Positions 41,711-50,464 of a DNA stretch of 64,000 nt are shown in pieces; the first letter of the stretch is position 1, and every line of letters begins with the position of its first letter. Source of the DNA: Kitasatospora sp. SolWspMP-SS2h (lineage in GTDB: Bacteria; Actinomycetota; Actinomycetes; Streptomycetales; Streptomycetaceae); assembly GCF_003259315.1 (NCBI RefSeq), contig NZ_QLLT01000004.1, positions 186,001-250,000 on the forward strand. Direction: 5' to 3'. Position numbers and translations under genes: made by a program. A model generated the notes under the pieces. That model was not told where the DNA came from. It searched no databases and worked only from the letters and a program-made list of their open reading frames with translations.

Positions 41711-42592
41711 ATGACCGAGACCGCCCAACCCCCCTTCCCCGTGCAGAAGTTCGACGACCAGGACGACCCGCCCACGGTGCCGCTGCCGCCGGTGGCCGCC
41801 GCGCCGCCGGAGCGCCCGCTGTCCGGGCTGGAGACCCGCGAGGTCACCGCCTGGTTCGGGCAGCGCAAGGTCCTCGAACGGGTCTCGTTCGCGATGCGGG
41901 CCGGTGAGATCACTGCGCTGATCGGCCCGTCCGGCTGCGGCAAGTCCACCTACCTGCGGATCCTCAACCGGATGCACGAGATGGTGCGCGGCGCCGCGCT
42001 GGCCGGGGAGGTGCTGCTCGCCGGGGAGGACGTCTACGCCCCCGGCCGCCGCCCCGCCGAGGTCCGCCGCCGGATCGGCATGGTCTTCCAGCGCCCCAAC
42101 CCGTTCCCCACCATGTCGCTGTACGACAACGTGGTCAGCGGGCTCAAACTGGCCGGCATCAGGGCGGGCCGCGAGGAGCGCGACCACCTGGTCGAGTCCA
42201 GCCTGCGGCAGGCCGGGCTCTGGGACGAGGTCAGCAACCGCCTGGGCACCCCCGGCGGCGCGCTCTCCGGCGGCCAGCAGCAGCGCCTGTGCATCGCCCG
42301 TTCGCTCGCGGTCTCCCCGGAGATCCTGCTGATGGACGAACCCTGCTCCGCCCTCGACCCGACCTCCACCCGCCGGATCGAGGAGACCATCGCCGAACTG
42401 CGCCACCGCGTCACCATCGTCATCGTCACCCACAACATGCAGCAGGCCCAACGCGTCTCCCAGTCCTGCGCGTTCTTCCTCGCCACCCACGACACCCCCG
42501 GCCGGATCGTCGAGTCCGGCCCCACCGAACGCCTCTTCACCAACCCGGCCGACCAGCGCACCGCCGACTACGTCAACGGCCGCTTCGGCTGA
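41711..42592 (+). CDS. pstB: PstB-like ABC transporter ATPase
   Basis: A 293-residue ATPase of the phosphate type. Walker A GPSGCGKSTYLRILNRMHE (the LNRM run is typical of PstB), Q-loop GMVFQRPNPFPTMSLYDNV, signature LSGGQQQRLCIAR, Walker B ILLMDEPCSALDPTSTRRIE and switch His in VIVTHNMQQAQRVS are all present. A ~40-residue Pro-rich N-terminal extension precedes the core. It powers import with the PstC/PstA permeases and ends the operon. Most bacteria place pstB beside pstA; here two genes for extracytoplasmic proteins lie between. Confidence 0.93.
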   Translation: MTETAQPPFPVQKFDDQDDPPTVPLPPVAAAPPERPLSGLETREVTAWFGQRKVLERVSFAMRAGEITALIGPSGCGKSTYLRILNRMHEMVRGAALAGEVLLAGEDVYAPGRRPAEVRRRIGMVFQRPNPFPTMSLYDNVVSGLKLAGIRAGREERDHLVESSLRQAGLWDEVSNRLGTPGGALSGGQQQRLCIARSLAVSPEILLMDEPCSALDPTSTRRIEETIAELRHRVTIVIVTHNMQQAQRVSQSCAFFLATHDTPGRIVESGPTERLFTNPADQRTADYVNGRFG

Positions 42593-42788
42593 GCCCACTG
42601 ACGAGCCGTCGGCGGCCTTTCGACGGCCTTCCGACGACTTTCCGGCGGCCTTCCGGCGGTCCGCCGTCGGCCCGCCGACCGCGTGTCACAGGGGGTCGGC
42701 GGCGGCCGAACGCCTAGCGTTTGCGGGGGACCGGGGCGAGCAGCCGCCGGCCCCGCCCACGCACCGCCGCGAGAAGAGAGCGCAGACC

Positions 42789-43340
42789 ATGACCGTCAGC
42801 CTGCCCGAGCTCACCGGGGACTACGTCCTCGACCCGACCCACACCCGGATCGGGTTCGTCGCCCGCCACGCCATGGTCACCAAGGTGCGCGGCGCCTTCC
42901 ACCAGTTCGAGGGCAGCGCGCACCTGGACGGCGCCGACCCGGCCGAGTCCACCGGCCAGGTCGTCATCAAGACCCAGAGCATCGACACCGGCGTCGAGCA
43001 GCGCGACCAGCACCTGCGCACCAACGACTTCCTGGACGCGCCGAACTTCCCCGACATCACCTTCCGCACCACCCGGGTCGAGCAGAAGTCCGACAGCGAG
43101 TACCGGGTCACCGGCGACCTCACCATCAAGAGCACCACCAAGCCGGTCAGCATCGACTTCGAGTACACCGGCAACGCCGTCGACCCCTACGGCAACCTCC
43201 GGGTCGGCCTGGAGGGCTCGGTCACCATCAGCCGCAAGGAGTTCGGCATCACCTGGAACGCCGCGCTGGAGGGCGGCGGCGTACTGGTCGGCGACAAGGT
43301 GGTGCTGGAGTTCGACGTCTCCGCGATCAAGCAGAGCTGA
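42789..43340 (+). CDS. YceI-family lipocalin-like protein
   Basis: A 183-residue cytoplasmic protein without a signal peptide. It opens with GDYVLDPTHTRIGFVARHAM and has GQVVIKTQSIDTGVEQRDQH, PDITFRTTRVEQ and GLEGSVTISRKEFGITWN, the conserved strands of the YceI barrel, which binds isoprenoid-like lipids. GAAGAGAG precedes the ATG. It stands alone between the Pst-like operon and a flavoprotein gene. Confidence 0.92.
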   Translation: MTVSLPELTGDYVLDPTHTRIGFVARHAMVTKVRGAFHQFEGSAHLDGADPAESTGQVVIKTQSIDTGVEQRDQHLRTNDFLDAPNFPDITFRTTRVEQKSDSEYRVTGDLTIKSTTKPVSIDFEYTGNAVDPYGNLRVGLEGSVTISRKEFGITWNAALEGGGVLVGDKVVLEFDVSAIKQS

Positions 43341-43505
43341 CGGCACCCCGGGGCCGCCCCCGCCCACCCGGCCGGGGGCGGCCCCGACGTGACGTGGCAT
43401 CCCGCCGGGCCGGGACGGGACGGCGGACGGTCGGGTGTGGTGCACGATGGGGCTGAGGTGCCGTCACCGGGCGGCGGACGAGTCGGAGAGGGTGGGTGGA
43501 CGCGG

Positions 43506-44954
43506 ATGGGTGCCGAGGGCGGCGGGCGTGACGACTACGACCTGGTGGTGATCGGGGGCGGGCCGACCGGGGAGAACCTGGCGGACCGGGCGCGCGCCGG
43601 AGGGCTGAGCGTGGCCCTGGTGGAGAGCGAACTGGTGGGCGGCGAGTGCTCGTACTGGGCGTGCATGCCGAGCAAGGCGCTGCTGCGCCCGGTCGCGGCG
43701 CTCGCCGACGCCCGGCGGGTGGCGGGCAGCCGGGAGGCCGCCGCGGGACGGCTGGACGCGGCGGCGGTGCTGGCGCGCCGGGACGGGTTCGCCTCGCATT
43801 GGCACGACGAGGGGCAGGTGGAGTGGCTGGCCTCGGCCGGGATCGACCTGGTCCGCGGGCACGGGCGGCTGGACGGCGAACGGCGGGTCACCGTGGACAC
43901 GCCCGGCGGCGGGCGGCGCACCCTGACCGCCCGGCACGCCGTCGCCGTGTGCACCGGCACCCGGGCCGCCCTGCCCGACCTGCCGGGGCTGGCCGGGGCC
44001 CGGGTCTGGACCAGCCGGGAGGCCACCTCCGCGCAGGAGGTGCCCGGGCGGCTCGCGGTGGTCGGCGGCGGCGTCGTCGCGGTCGAGATGGCCACCGCCT
44101 GGCGGGCGCTGGGCAGCGAGGTGACCCTCCTGGTGCGCGGCGGGGGGCTGCTGGACCGCACCGAGGACTTCGCCGGGCAGCTGGTCGCCGACGGCCTGCG
44201 GGCCGCCGGGGTGGACGTCCGGCTCGGCGTCTCGGTCACCGCCGTGCACCGCGAGTCCGCCGGGGCCGGCGCGCTCGCCCTCGACCTGTCCGACGGCACC
44301 CGGCTGCCCGCCGACGAGGTCCTGTTCGCGACCGGCCGCCGCCCCGCCACCGCCGACCTCGGCCTCGACACCGTCGGGCTCGAACCCGGCGGCTGGATCG
44401 AGACCGACGACACCGGCCGCGCCACCGGCGTCCCGGCCGGCTGGCTGTACGCCGCGGGCGACGTCAACCACCGCGCGCTCCTCACCCACCAGGGCAAGTA
44501 CCAGGGCCGGGTCTTCGGCGGCGCGATCGCCGACCGGGCCGCCGGCCGCCCCCTCGACCTCGCCCCCTGGGGCCGCTCGGTGGCCACCGCCGACCACGCC
44601 GCCGTCCCGCAGGTGGTCTTCGCCGACCCCGAGGTCGCCGCCGTCGGCCGCACCCTCCAGGAGGCCCGGGACGCCGGGCTGCGGGTGCGCGCCGTCGACT
44701 ACGACCTCGGCAGCGTCTCCGGCGCCGCCCTCTACGCCGACGGCTACCGGGGCCGGGCCCGGGCCGTCGTCGACCTCGACCGCGAGGTCCTGGTCGGCGT
44801 CACCTTCGTCGGGCCCGGCGTCGCCGAACTCCTGCACTCCGCGACCGTCGCCGTCGCCGGCGAGGTCCCGCTCGCCCGGCTCTGGCACGCCGTGCCCGCC
44901 TACCCGACCATCAGCGAGGTCTGGCTCCGACTCCTGGAGACCTACCGGGGCTGA
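43506..44954 (+). CDS. Dihydrolipoamide dehydrogenase / mercuric reductase-like flavoprotein
   Basis: A 482-residue class I pyridine nucleotide-disulphide oxidoreductase. The FAD motif is YDLVVIGGGPTGENLADRA. The redox pair is spaced as C-x4-C in GGECSYWACMPSK, the usual spacing, though SYWA replaces the common LNVG/VNVG. The NAD(P) domain has RLAVVGGGVVAVEMATAW, then GWLYAAGDVNHRALLTHQGK. The C-terminal dimer domain ends HAVPAYPTISEVWLRLLE, where the His-x4-5-Glu active pair is altered to HAVPAYPTISE. Substrate unknown (thiols, quinones or metals). Start ATG 43506 has only a weak site. Confidence 0.85.
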   Translation: MGAEGGGRDDYDLVVIGGGPTGENLADRARAGGLSVALVESELVGGECSYWACMPSKALLRPVAALADARRVAGSREAAAGRLDAAAVLARRDGFASHWHDEGQVEWLASAGIDLVRGHGRLDGERRVTVDTPGGGRRTLTARHAVAVCTGTRAALPDLPGLAGARVWTSREATSAQEVPGRLAVVGGGVVAVEMATAWRALGSEVTLLVRGGGLLDRTEDFAGQLVADGLRAAGVDVRLGVSVTAVHRESAGAGALALDLSDGTRLPADEVLFATGRRPATADLGLDTVGLEPGGWIETDDTGRATGVPAGWLYAAGDVNHRALLTHQGKYQGRVFGGAIADRAAGRPLDLAPWGRSVATADHAAVPQVVFADPEVAAVGRTLQEARDAGLRVRAVDYDLGSVSGAALYADGYRGRARAVVDLDREVLVGVTFVGPGVAELLHSATVAVAGEVPLARLWHAVPAYPTISEVWLRLLETYRG

Positions 44955-45159
44955 CCGGCCCGGGCGCGGACGGGTCGTCGCTGGCGGTGACGCCGACCGA
45001 GCCGGGAACGGAGGCGGCGGGGGAGGCGGCGGAGGTCGGGGCCGCGGCATCCGGGCTGCCGCAGCCCGCCACGGCCGCCACCAGCAGGGCGCGCCGCCCG
45101 CGGGGGAGCGGACCGGCGGACACGGGGACGGCGGACACGGGGAACACCCTGGCGAACAT
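44911..45159 (-). CDS. Small putative lipoprotein, possibly truncated
   Basis: An 82-residue product with GGGAGGG six bases before its ATG. A short hydrophobic run RRALLVAAVAGCGS carries a lipobox (AVAGC), followed by a Ser/Ala/Pro-rich low-complexity stretch to the stop. Its last 44 bases overlap the 3' end of the convergent flavoprotein gene. The mature part is too short for a domain, so it may be the 5' stub of a longer lipoprotein. Confidence 0.45.
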   Translation of the reverse strand: MFARVFPVSAVPVSAGPLPRGRRALLVAAVAGCGSPDAAAPTSAASPAASVPGSVGVTASDDPSAPGPVSPGRSPGVGARPR

Positions 45160-45368
45160 CGTCGTCCCTCCCGGAGCACCCGGCGTCCGGCGCGTCCGGT
45201 GGCAGTGGCCACCGTAGCCGGGCCGGACGGCGGGCCGGGGCGGAACGGGGGACCGGTGGTGTTGCGGGAGTGTGGCGCCGGGTCACAATCCCGGCCGACG
45301 GTTGATCATCCCGGTCCCGGTGTGTGAGCGTGGCGGGACGGAGACCGAACGGACCGAGGAGGAACCCG

Positions 45369-46388
45369 GTGCCCACCCCCGACCGGCCGCTGCGTTCGCT
45401 GGGATTCCTGACCATCGGCCTGTTCGACGAGCACGACCCGGCGGGCGGCCACGAGGCCACCCTGCGGCTGATCGAACTCGGCGAGCGACTCGGCTTCGAC
45501 AGCGCCTGGTTGCGCCACCGGCACCTCCAGTACGGCATCTCCTCGCCGCTGGCGGTGCTCGCCGCCGCCAGCCAGCGCACCCGCCGGATCGCCCTCGGCA
45601 CCGCCGTCACCCCGCTCGGCTGGGAGAACCCGCTGCGCTACGCGGAGGACCTGGCGACGGTCGACGTGCTGTCCGGCGGACGGCTCAACCCCGGGGTCAG
45701 CGTCGGCGTGCCGATCCACTACGAGGAGGTCAAGGACGCGCTGTACCCGGACACCGCCGACCGCGAGGACTTCGGCTACGGGCGGGTCGAGCGGCTGCTC
45801 GGCCTGCTGCGCGGGGAGCGGGCCAGCAGCTTCCGCGGCACGGAGGGCATCGAGGCGTACTCCGAGCGCGTCCAGCCGCACGTGCCCGGCCTGGCCGGGC
45901 GGGTCTGGTACGGCGGCGGCAGCCTGCGCTCGGTGCGCTGGGCCGGCGAGCACGGGCTGAACCTGCTCACCAGCAGCGTGGTGCGGGCCGAGGAGGGCGA
46001 GGACTTCGAGGCCAACCAGCTCGCCCTGATCCGGGCGTTCCGCGCCGCCCACCCCGCGGGCGAGGGGGCCCGGGTCTCGCACGGGCTGGTGGTCGTCCCC
46101 ACCGACGGCGCCACCCCCGAGCAGCGCGCCAAGTACGAGGCGTACGCCGCGTCCCGGCTCGCCCGCACCCGCGCCCCGCAGGGCCCCGGCCGGCTGCTGT
46201 TCGCCCCCGACCTGGTCGGCACCAGCGAGCAGCTCGCCGAGCGGCTGTACGCGCACGCCGCGTTCCGGGAGAGCGACGAGGTCGCGTTCGCGCTCCCGTT
46301 CACCTTCGCGCCGGAGGACTACACCCAGATCCTCACCGACCTCGCCACCCGGCTCGGCCCGCTGCTCGGCTGGCGCCCGGCCCGCTGA
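45369..46388 (+). CDS. LLM-class flavin-dependent monooxygenase (luciferase-like)
   Basis: A 339-residue TIM-barrel protein of the bacterial luciferase family, which uses reduced FMN or F420. Characteristic parts: LGFLTIGLFDEHDPAGGHEA, LGERLGFDSAWLRHRHLQYG, RRIALGTAVTPLGWENPLRY, DVLSGGRLNPGVSVGVP and ARVSHGLVVVPTDG. GTG at 45369 has AGGAGGAA upstream. The substrate is unknown. It lies just beside the aromatic cluster but on the opposite strand to the nearest cluster genes, so membership is uncertain. Confidence 0.85.
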   Translation: MPTPDRPLRSLGFLTIGLFDEHDPAGGHEATLRLIELGERLGFDSAWLRHRHLQYGISSPLAVLAAASQRTRRIALGTAVTPLGWENPLRYAEDLATVDVLSGGRLNPGVSVGVPIHYEEVKDALYPDTADREDFGYGRVERLLGLLRGERASSFRGTEGIEAYSERVQPHVPGLAGRVWYGGGSLRSVRWAGEHGLNLLTSSVVRAEEGEDFEANQLALIRAFRAAHPAGEGARVSHGLVVVPTDGATPEQRAKYEAYAASRLARTRAPQGPGRLLFAPDLVGTSEQLAERLYAHAAFRESDEVAFALPFTFAPEDYTQILTDLATRLGPLLGWRPAR

Positions 46389-46450
46389 CGGGGGTCAGCG
46401 GGCCGGGCGGCCGGGCTCGGTCCGGGGCCTGGGCCGGGGCCGGTCCGGGG

Positions 46451-46807
46451 TCAGCCCTGCTCGGCGTCGGCCGGGGCCGGGTCCGGGTGGTGCAGGGAGT
46501 AGACGGTGTAGGCGTGCGGGTCCGGCTTGGCCAGCTCGGCCGCGCGGTCCCGGACCCGCTGGATGTCGGGGTCGCCCATGGCGGCCTTGATGCCGTCCTT
46601 GTGGCTCCACTGCGCGACGTAGAGCAGCCGCTTGCCGTCGCGGCTGGTGAGGATGTTCACCGACAGGCAGCCCGGCCGGTTGCGGATGTACTTCTCGGCG
46701 CCCTCGCTCATCACCTCGGCGAGTTCCTTCTGGTTCTCCGGCTCGACGTCGAAGACGTTGATCATGAAGATGGCGCCGTCGTCGGTGCGCAGGATGGTCT
46801 CACTCAT
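46451..46807 (-). CDS. Antibiotic biosynthesis monooxygenase (ABM) domain protein
   Basis: A 118-residue protein with the ferredoxin-like ABM fold: FMINVFDVEPENQKELAEVM, then KYIRNRPGCLSVNILTSRDG, YVAQWSHKDGIKAAMGDP. Relatives are cofactor-free quinone-forming oxygenases (ActVA-orf6 type) or heme-degrading proteins. Here it heads the minus-strand arm downstream of DAHP synthase, 93 bases away, suggesting a late oxidation step on an aromatic intermediate. RBS GGGAAAGGGA lies upstream of the ATG. Confidence 0.85.
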   Translation of the reverse strand: MSETILRTDDGAIFMINVFDVEPENQKELAEVMSEGAEKYIRNRPGCLSVNILTSRDGKRLLYVAQWSHKDGIKAAMGDPDIQRVRDRAAELAKPDPHAYTVYSLHHPDPAPADAEQG

Positions 46808-46900
46808 CAGGATCGTTCCCTTTCCCTGGGGTTCGGTTCATTCACTGGTGGACAGTGGTGGGCGGTGGTGGACATCGGAGGTCACCGGGGGCACCGGCGG

Positions 46901-48181
46901 TCACCGGTGGGCGGTGAGCGGCCCGGGCGGGCCCGCCCAGGCGCGGGCCACCTCGACGGCCTGGGCCGGGTTGAGGCGGGGGTCGCAGTGCGAGGCGGTG
47001 CCGGACGGCGCGGTGCCGGGCCCGGTGCCGAGCTCCGCCGGGTCGGCCCAGACGCACTCGGCGACCTCGTGCGGGGTGGTCTCCAGGTGCAGGCCCGCCG
47101 GGATGCCGCCGGCCGCGGCGACCGCCTCCTGGAAGGCGTGCACCTCGGCGACCAGCGTCCGCACCGAGCGGACCTTGACCCCGTTGGGCGCCTTGACGGT
47201 GTTGCCGTGCATCGGGTCGCACAGCCACACCACCCGGTGCCCGGCCCGCTGGACGGCGGCCACCAGCGGCGGCAGCGCGGCGGCCACCGCGGCCGCGCCC
47301 ATCCGGACGATCAGCGTCAGCCGGCCCGGTTCGCGGCCGGGGTCCAGGCGGTCGCAGAGCGCGAGCAGGTCCTGCGGGCGGGTGGTCGGCCCGATCTTGC
47401 AGGCGACCGGGTTGGCGACCTGGGCCAGCATCATCGCGTGCGGGCCGTCCGGGTTCCTGGTCCGCTCGCCGATCCACGGCAGGTGGGTGGAGGTCAGCAG
47501 GATGTCGTCGGTGGCGGTCCGGCGCAGCAGCGGCAGCTCGTAGTCCAGGACCAGCGCCTCGTGGCTGGTCCACACCGGGGCCCCGGCGGGCAGCCCCCAG
47601 GCGCCGCCGCGCTGGCGCAGGCAGGCCACGGCGGAGCGGGCCGCGTGGTAGCAGTCGACCATCCGCCCCGGGTCGGCCCGCCGGGCGGCCGCGGTGGGCT
47701 CCGGTGCGTTCACCAGGTGGCCGCGGTAGACCGGCAGTTCGATGCCGTCGACGGTCTCGGTCGGGGCGCTGCGCGGCTTGGCGAACTGCCCGGCGATCCG
47801 GCCGATCCGCAGCACCGGCCGGCCGGTGCCGGTGGTCATCACGCCCGCCAGCGCGTCCAGCAGCGCGGCCTTGCGGACCACGGTGGCGGGCTCGCACTCC
47901 TGCGGGTCCTCCGCGCAGTCCCCGGCCTGGACGACCTGGTACTGGCCGGCCGCGGCCTCCGCGAGCAGGGTCCGCAGGTGGCGGACCTCGGCCCAGGTGA
48001 CCAGGCCGGGCAGCCGGGCCAGTTCGGCGCGGGCGGCGGCGGCCCGGACGGGGTCGCTCCAGTCGGGCTGCTGTTCGGCGGTGGCGGCCTGCCGGGTCCA
48101 CTCCTCGTCGAGGTCGGTGAACGGCCGCTCGGCGGGCAGCAGGTGCTGCGGCGGGTGGCCGGGGCGGGCGGTGCCGGTCAC
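46901..48181 (-). CDS. Class II (plant-type) DAHP synthase
   Basis: A 426-residue 3-deoxy-D-arabino-heptulosonate 7-phosphate synthase, which joins phosphoenolpyruvate and erythrose 4-phosphate at the entry of the shikimate pathway. Visible motifs: QAGDCAEDPQECEP (metal Cys), RIGRIAGQFAKPRSAPTE, SHEALVLDYE, THLPWIGERTR, ANPVACKIGPTTRP and CDPMHGNT. Class II copies in Streptomyces clusters often boost shikimate flux for aromatic products. GTG at 48179-48181 overlaps the stop of the O-methyltransferase gene (GTGA), so the two are coupled. Confidence 0.95.
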   Translation of the reverse strand: MTGTARPGHPPQHLLPAERPFTDLDEEWTRQAATAEQQPDWSDPVRAAAARAELARLPGLVTWAEVRHLRTLLAEAAAGQYQVVQAGDCAEDPQECEPATVVRKAALLDALAGVMTTGTGRPVLRIGRIAGQFAKPRSAPTETVDGIELPVYRGHLVNAPEPTAAARRADPGRMVDCYHAARSAVACLRQRGGAWGLPAGAPVWTSHEALVLDYELPLLRRTATDDILLTSTHLPWIGERTRNPDGPHAMMLAQVANPVACKIGPTTRPQDLLALCDRLDPGREPGRLTLIVRMGAAAVAAALPPLVAAVQRAGHRVVWLCDPMHGNTVKAPNGVKVRSVRTLVAEVHAFQEAVAAAGGIPAGLHLETTPHEVAECVWADPAELGTGPGTAPSGTASHCDPRLNPAQAVEVARAWAGPPGPLTAHR

Positions 48182-48903
48182 CGCGGGCCCTCGTTCCACG
48201 GGCCGCGGGAGGCGCGCTCGCCGGGGGCCAGCCGCCGGGCCGCGGTGAGCCCGTCGGCGATCGGCAGCATGACCAGTTCGACCCGCTCGTCGCGCCGGGC
48301 GTGCTCGTTGAACGCGCGGACGGCGGCCGGCTTGGGGCCCGGGTCCTCGTCGATCACCTGGCCGCTGAACAGCGTGTTGTCGACCAGCAGCAGGCCGCCG
48401 GGGCGCAGCCGGGGCACCAGCTCCTCCCAGTAGCCGACGTAGCCGGGCTTGTCCGCGTCGATGAAGGCCAGGTCCAGGTGCGGCTCGGCGGGCAGCGCGC
48501 GCAGCGTCTCCAGCGCGTCGCCCAGCCGCAGCTCGATCCGGTCGGCGACGCCGTCGCGGACCCAGAACTCGCGGGCCAGCTCGGTCCACTCGGCCGAGAC
48601 GTCGAAGGTGATCAGCGAGCCGTCGGCGGGCAGGCCGCGGGCCAGGCAGAGCGAGGAGTAGCCGGTGAAGGTGCCGACCTCGACGATCCGGCGGGCGCCC
48701 AGCAGCCGGACCAGGAAGGTCAGCAGCGCGCCCTCCTCGGGGGCGACGGACATGTGCGCCTGGTCGGGGATCGCCGCGTGGGTCCGCTCGATCAGCTCGG
48801 CCAGCAGCGGGTCCGGCGTCATCCGGCCCTGGGCCAGGAGGTAGTCGTGCAGCTCGGGCGTGAGGGCCACGCCTCGGGGGGTGAGTGTGTCGTTGCGCAG
48901 CAC
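48178..48903 (-). CDS. SAM-dependent O-methyltransferase (CCoAOMT-like)
   Basis: A 241-residue class I methyltransferase of the small cation-dependent O-methyltransferase family. Motifs: ARRIVEVGTFTGYSSLCLAR for SAM binding, DLAFIDADKPGYVGYWEEL with the metal-binding Asp, and GGLLLVDNTLFSG. The family methylates catechol-type hydroxyls, so it fits an aromatic cluster. GTG at 48901-48903 follows GGGAGAA. It is coupled to the DAHP synthase gene. Confidence 0.9.
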   Translation of the reverse strand: MLRNDTLTPRGVALTPELHDYLLAQGRMTPDPLLAELIERTHAAIPDQAHMSVAPEEGALLTFLVRLLGARRIVEVGTFTGYSSLCLARGLPADGSLITFDVSAEWTELAREFWVRDGVADRIELRLGDALETLRALPAEPHLDLAFIDADKPGYVGYWEELVPRLRPGGLLLVDNTLFSGQVIDEDPGPKPAAVRAFNEHARRDERVELVMLPIADGLTAARRLAPGERASRGPWNEGPR

Positions 48904-48989
48904 AGGATTCTCCCGAGTGAGGTGGGGCGGTGGGCGGAGCGGGCTGAGCGGGTCGAGCCGGCTGAGCGGTCCGGCCCGGCCCGGCCGGG

Positions 48990-49045
48990 ACGGCGCGGTG
49001 CGGGGTGGTGCGGGGTGGTGCGGGACAGTGCGGGGCGGTGCGGTC
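48990..49045. repeat. Short degenerate repeat (GTGCGGGGTG units)
   Basis: Five imperfect copies of a 10-12 base GTGCGGGGTG unit fill the gap between the unknown gene and the O-methyltransferase gene. Likely slippage sequence; no function seen. Confidence 0.6.
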
Positions 49046-49050
49046 AGGTC

Positions 49051-49914
49051 TCAGACGGAGCGGGCCGGCGGCGCGGCGAGCACCGGGTCGACGGGGTGCC
49101 AGGCGGCGTAGGCGTGCCGGACCGCCGCGGTCTGTTCGGGCAGTCCGGCGATGAACGCGGTCAGGTCGCCGGGACAGTGCAGCTCGAACCGGCGGCGCAG
49201 CCCCGGGTGGTCGTGCTCGCGGACGAAGTACATGACGGTCGAGCCGTCGGGGCCGCCCTCGTGGGGGTTGTGCCCGCCGCCCTCGGTGAGCAGCCCGGCC
49301 TCGACCCGCCAGGAGGCGACCAGCCGGGTCAGCAGCCCGGTGCTGGGGCGGGCCACCACGAACGCGGTGTGCTGCTCGAAGCCGTTGACCACCTCGGCCT
49401 CCTCGACCTGCGGGGCGTACGCCCGGCTGTCGCGCGGGAAGAGGAACACCTCCACGGCGGCGTGGCGGCGCCCGCTGGGCAGGCCGAGCCGCAGCCGGGT
49501 GATCCGGACGTCGCAGTCGGCCGGGTCGAGCCCGTGGCGCTCGGCCAGCCGGCGGCGCACCACCGTGCTGGGCACCACGGGCGACGGCGCGAGGCCGAGC
49601 TGCTGGAGCCCGCGCAGGCCCTCGTCCAGGGTGCGGGGGAACAGCAGCAGGCCGCAGTGGTCGAACACGCAGTGCTGCTCGGTCAGCGCGGCGGCGTCGC
49701 CGCCGGCCGGGACGGGGGCCAGCAGGGACGAGGCGACCGCCGCGGAGGCGAGCCGGGCGCTGCGGACGACGTCGTCCAACTGGCGCAGCCCGGCCGCCGA
49801 GAAGACCTCGGACCCGGGGCGCGTCCCGGCCCCGGAAAAGCCACCGGTCTCCGGAATTCCGTGGACCGACCCCGGCTCTGCATTCGCTTTCTCGAAACGT
49901 CGTGCAATCGACAT
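49051..49914 (-). CDS. Unknown protein of the aromatic cluster (287 aa)
   Basis: A soluble 287-residue protein with a good GGAGG site eight bases before ATG 49914. Notable parts are EQHCVFDHCGLLLFPRTLDE, RLRLGLPSGRRHAAVEVFLF, FEQHTAFVVARPSTGLLTRL and GGGHNPHEGGPDGSTVMYFV. The many His and Glu residues in the last two segments could bind a metal. I recognise no family. It is the first gene of the minus-strand arm, divergent from the AMP-ligase gene. Its position suggests a pathway-specific enzyme. Confidence 0.75.
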   Translation of the reverse strand: MSIARRFEKANAEPGSVHGIPETGGFSGAGTRPGSEVFSAAGLRQLDDVVRSARLASAAVASSLLAPVPAGGDAAALTEQHCVFDHCGLLLFPRTLDEGLRGLQQLGLAPSPVVPSTVVRRRLAERHGLDPADCDVRITRLRLGLPSGRRHAAVEVFLFPRDSRAYAPQVEEAEVVNGFEQHTAFVVARPSTGLLTRLVASWRVEAGLLTEGGGHNPHEGGPDGSTVMYFVREHDHPGLRRRFELHCPGDLTAFIAGLPEQTAAVRHAYAAWHPVDPVLAAPPARSV

Positions 49915-50464
49915 CGATACCTCCTGCAACGGGGACGACCGGAATTCTGTAGTGGCCGCGGACCGTTCGGCAAGCCTTTCCAGGGCCGATCGGGCCGGAA
50001 CGGCCGTCCGAAGTGGCCTGATTCCCACCGGTCCGGCCCCGTGGCCTGGGCAAACGGGCGGATTCGGTTTTCTCGATGGCATCCATCGGCCCGGCCGAAC
50101 GGTTTACCGGCGTGTTGCGCCCCCACCCCGGGACCCTCCGGAAGCCGCCGGCCCGCGCCCCCCGATTGATTGTTCTTAACGCATGCCGCCTGGTCCGTGC
50201 CCCTTTTGGGCACCGCCGGGGCCCTTCGACCGCTGCCGCCGATGGATCACATCGGCACGGCCGAAGCTTCCGGGACGAATCCGCCGGACCGCGGCGGGTG
50301 CCACCGCCCGGGCGGTCCGGATATAAGGGCTCCTTATTCGGACCGACCGGTCCGGGCGAATTGGAATCCCTTATCGGGGCGCCCTGGACGGGCGGTCGGC
50401 GGCATGAGCAGAATCCCGGTCGGAAAGCACCGGATGTTTGCGCCGACGCCGATGGAGGACCTCC
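49915..50464. promoter_or_regulatory. Large divergent control region of the aromatic cluster
   Basis: These 550 bases separate the two arms. They are AT-richer than the rest. They hold ATAAGG-GCT-CCTTAT (50323-50337, a perfect inverted repeat with LysR-type T-N11-A spacing), an adjoining CGGACC-4-GGTCCG, a further CCTTAT half-site near 50369, and TTGATTGTTCTTAACG at about 50165-50180. These are plausible LysR targets. No gene is visible. Confidence 0.55.
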
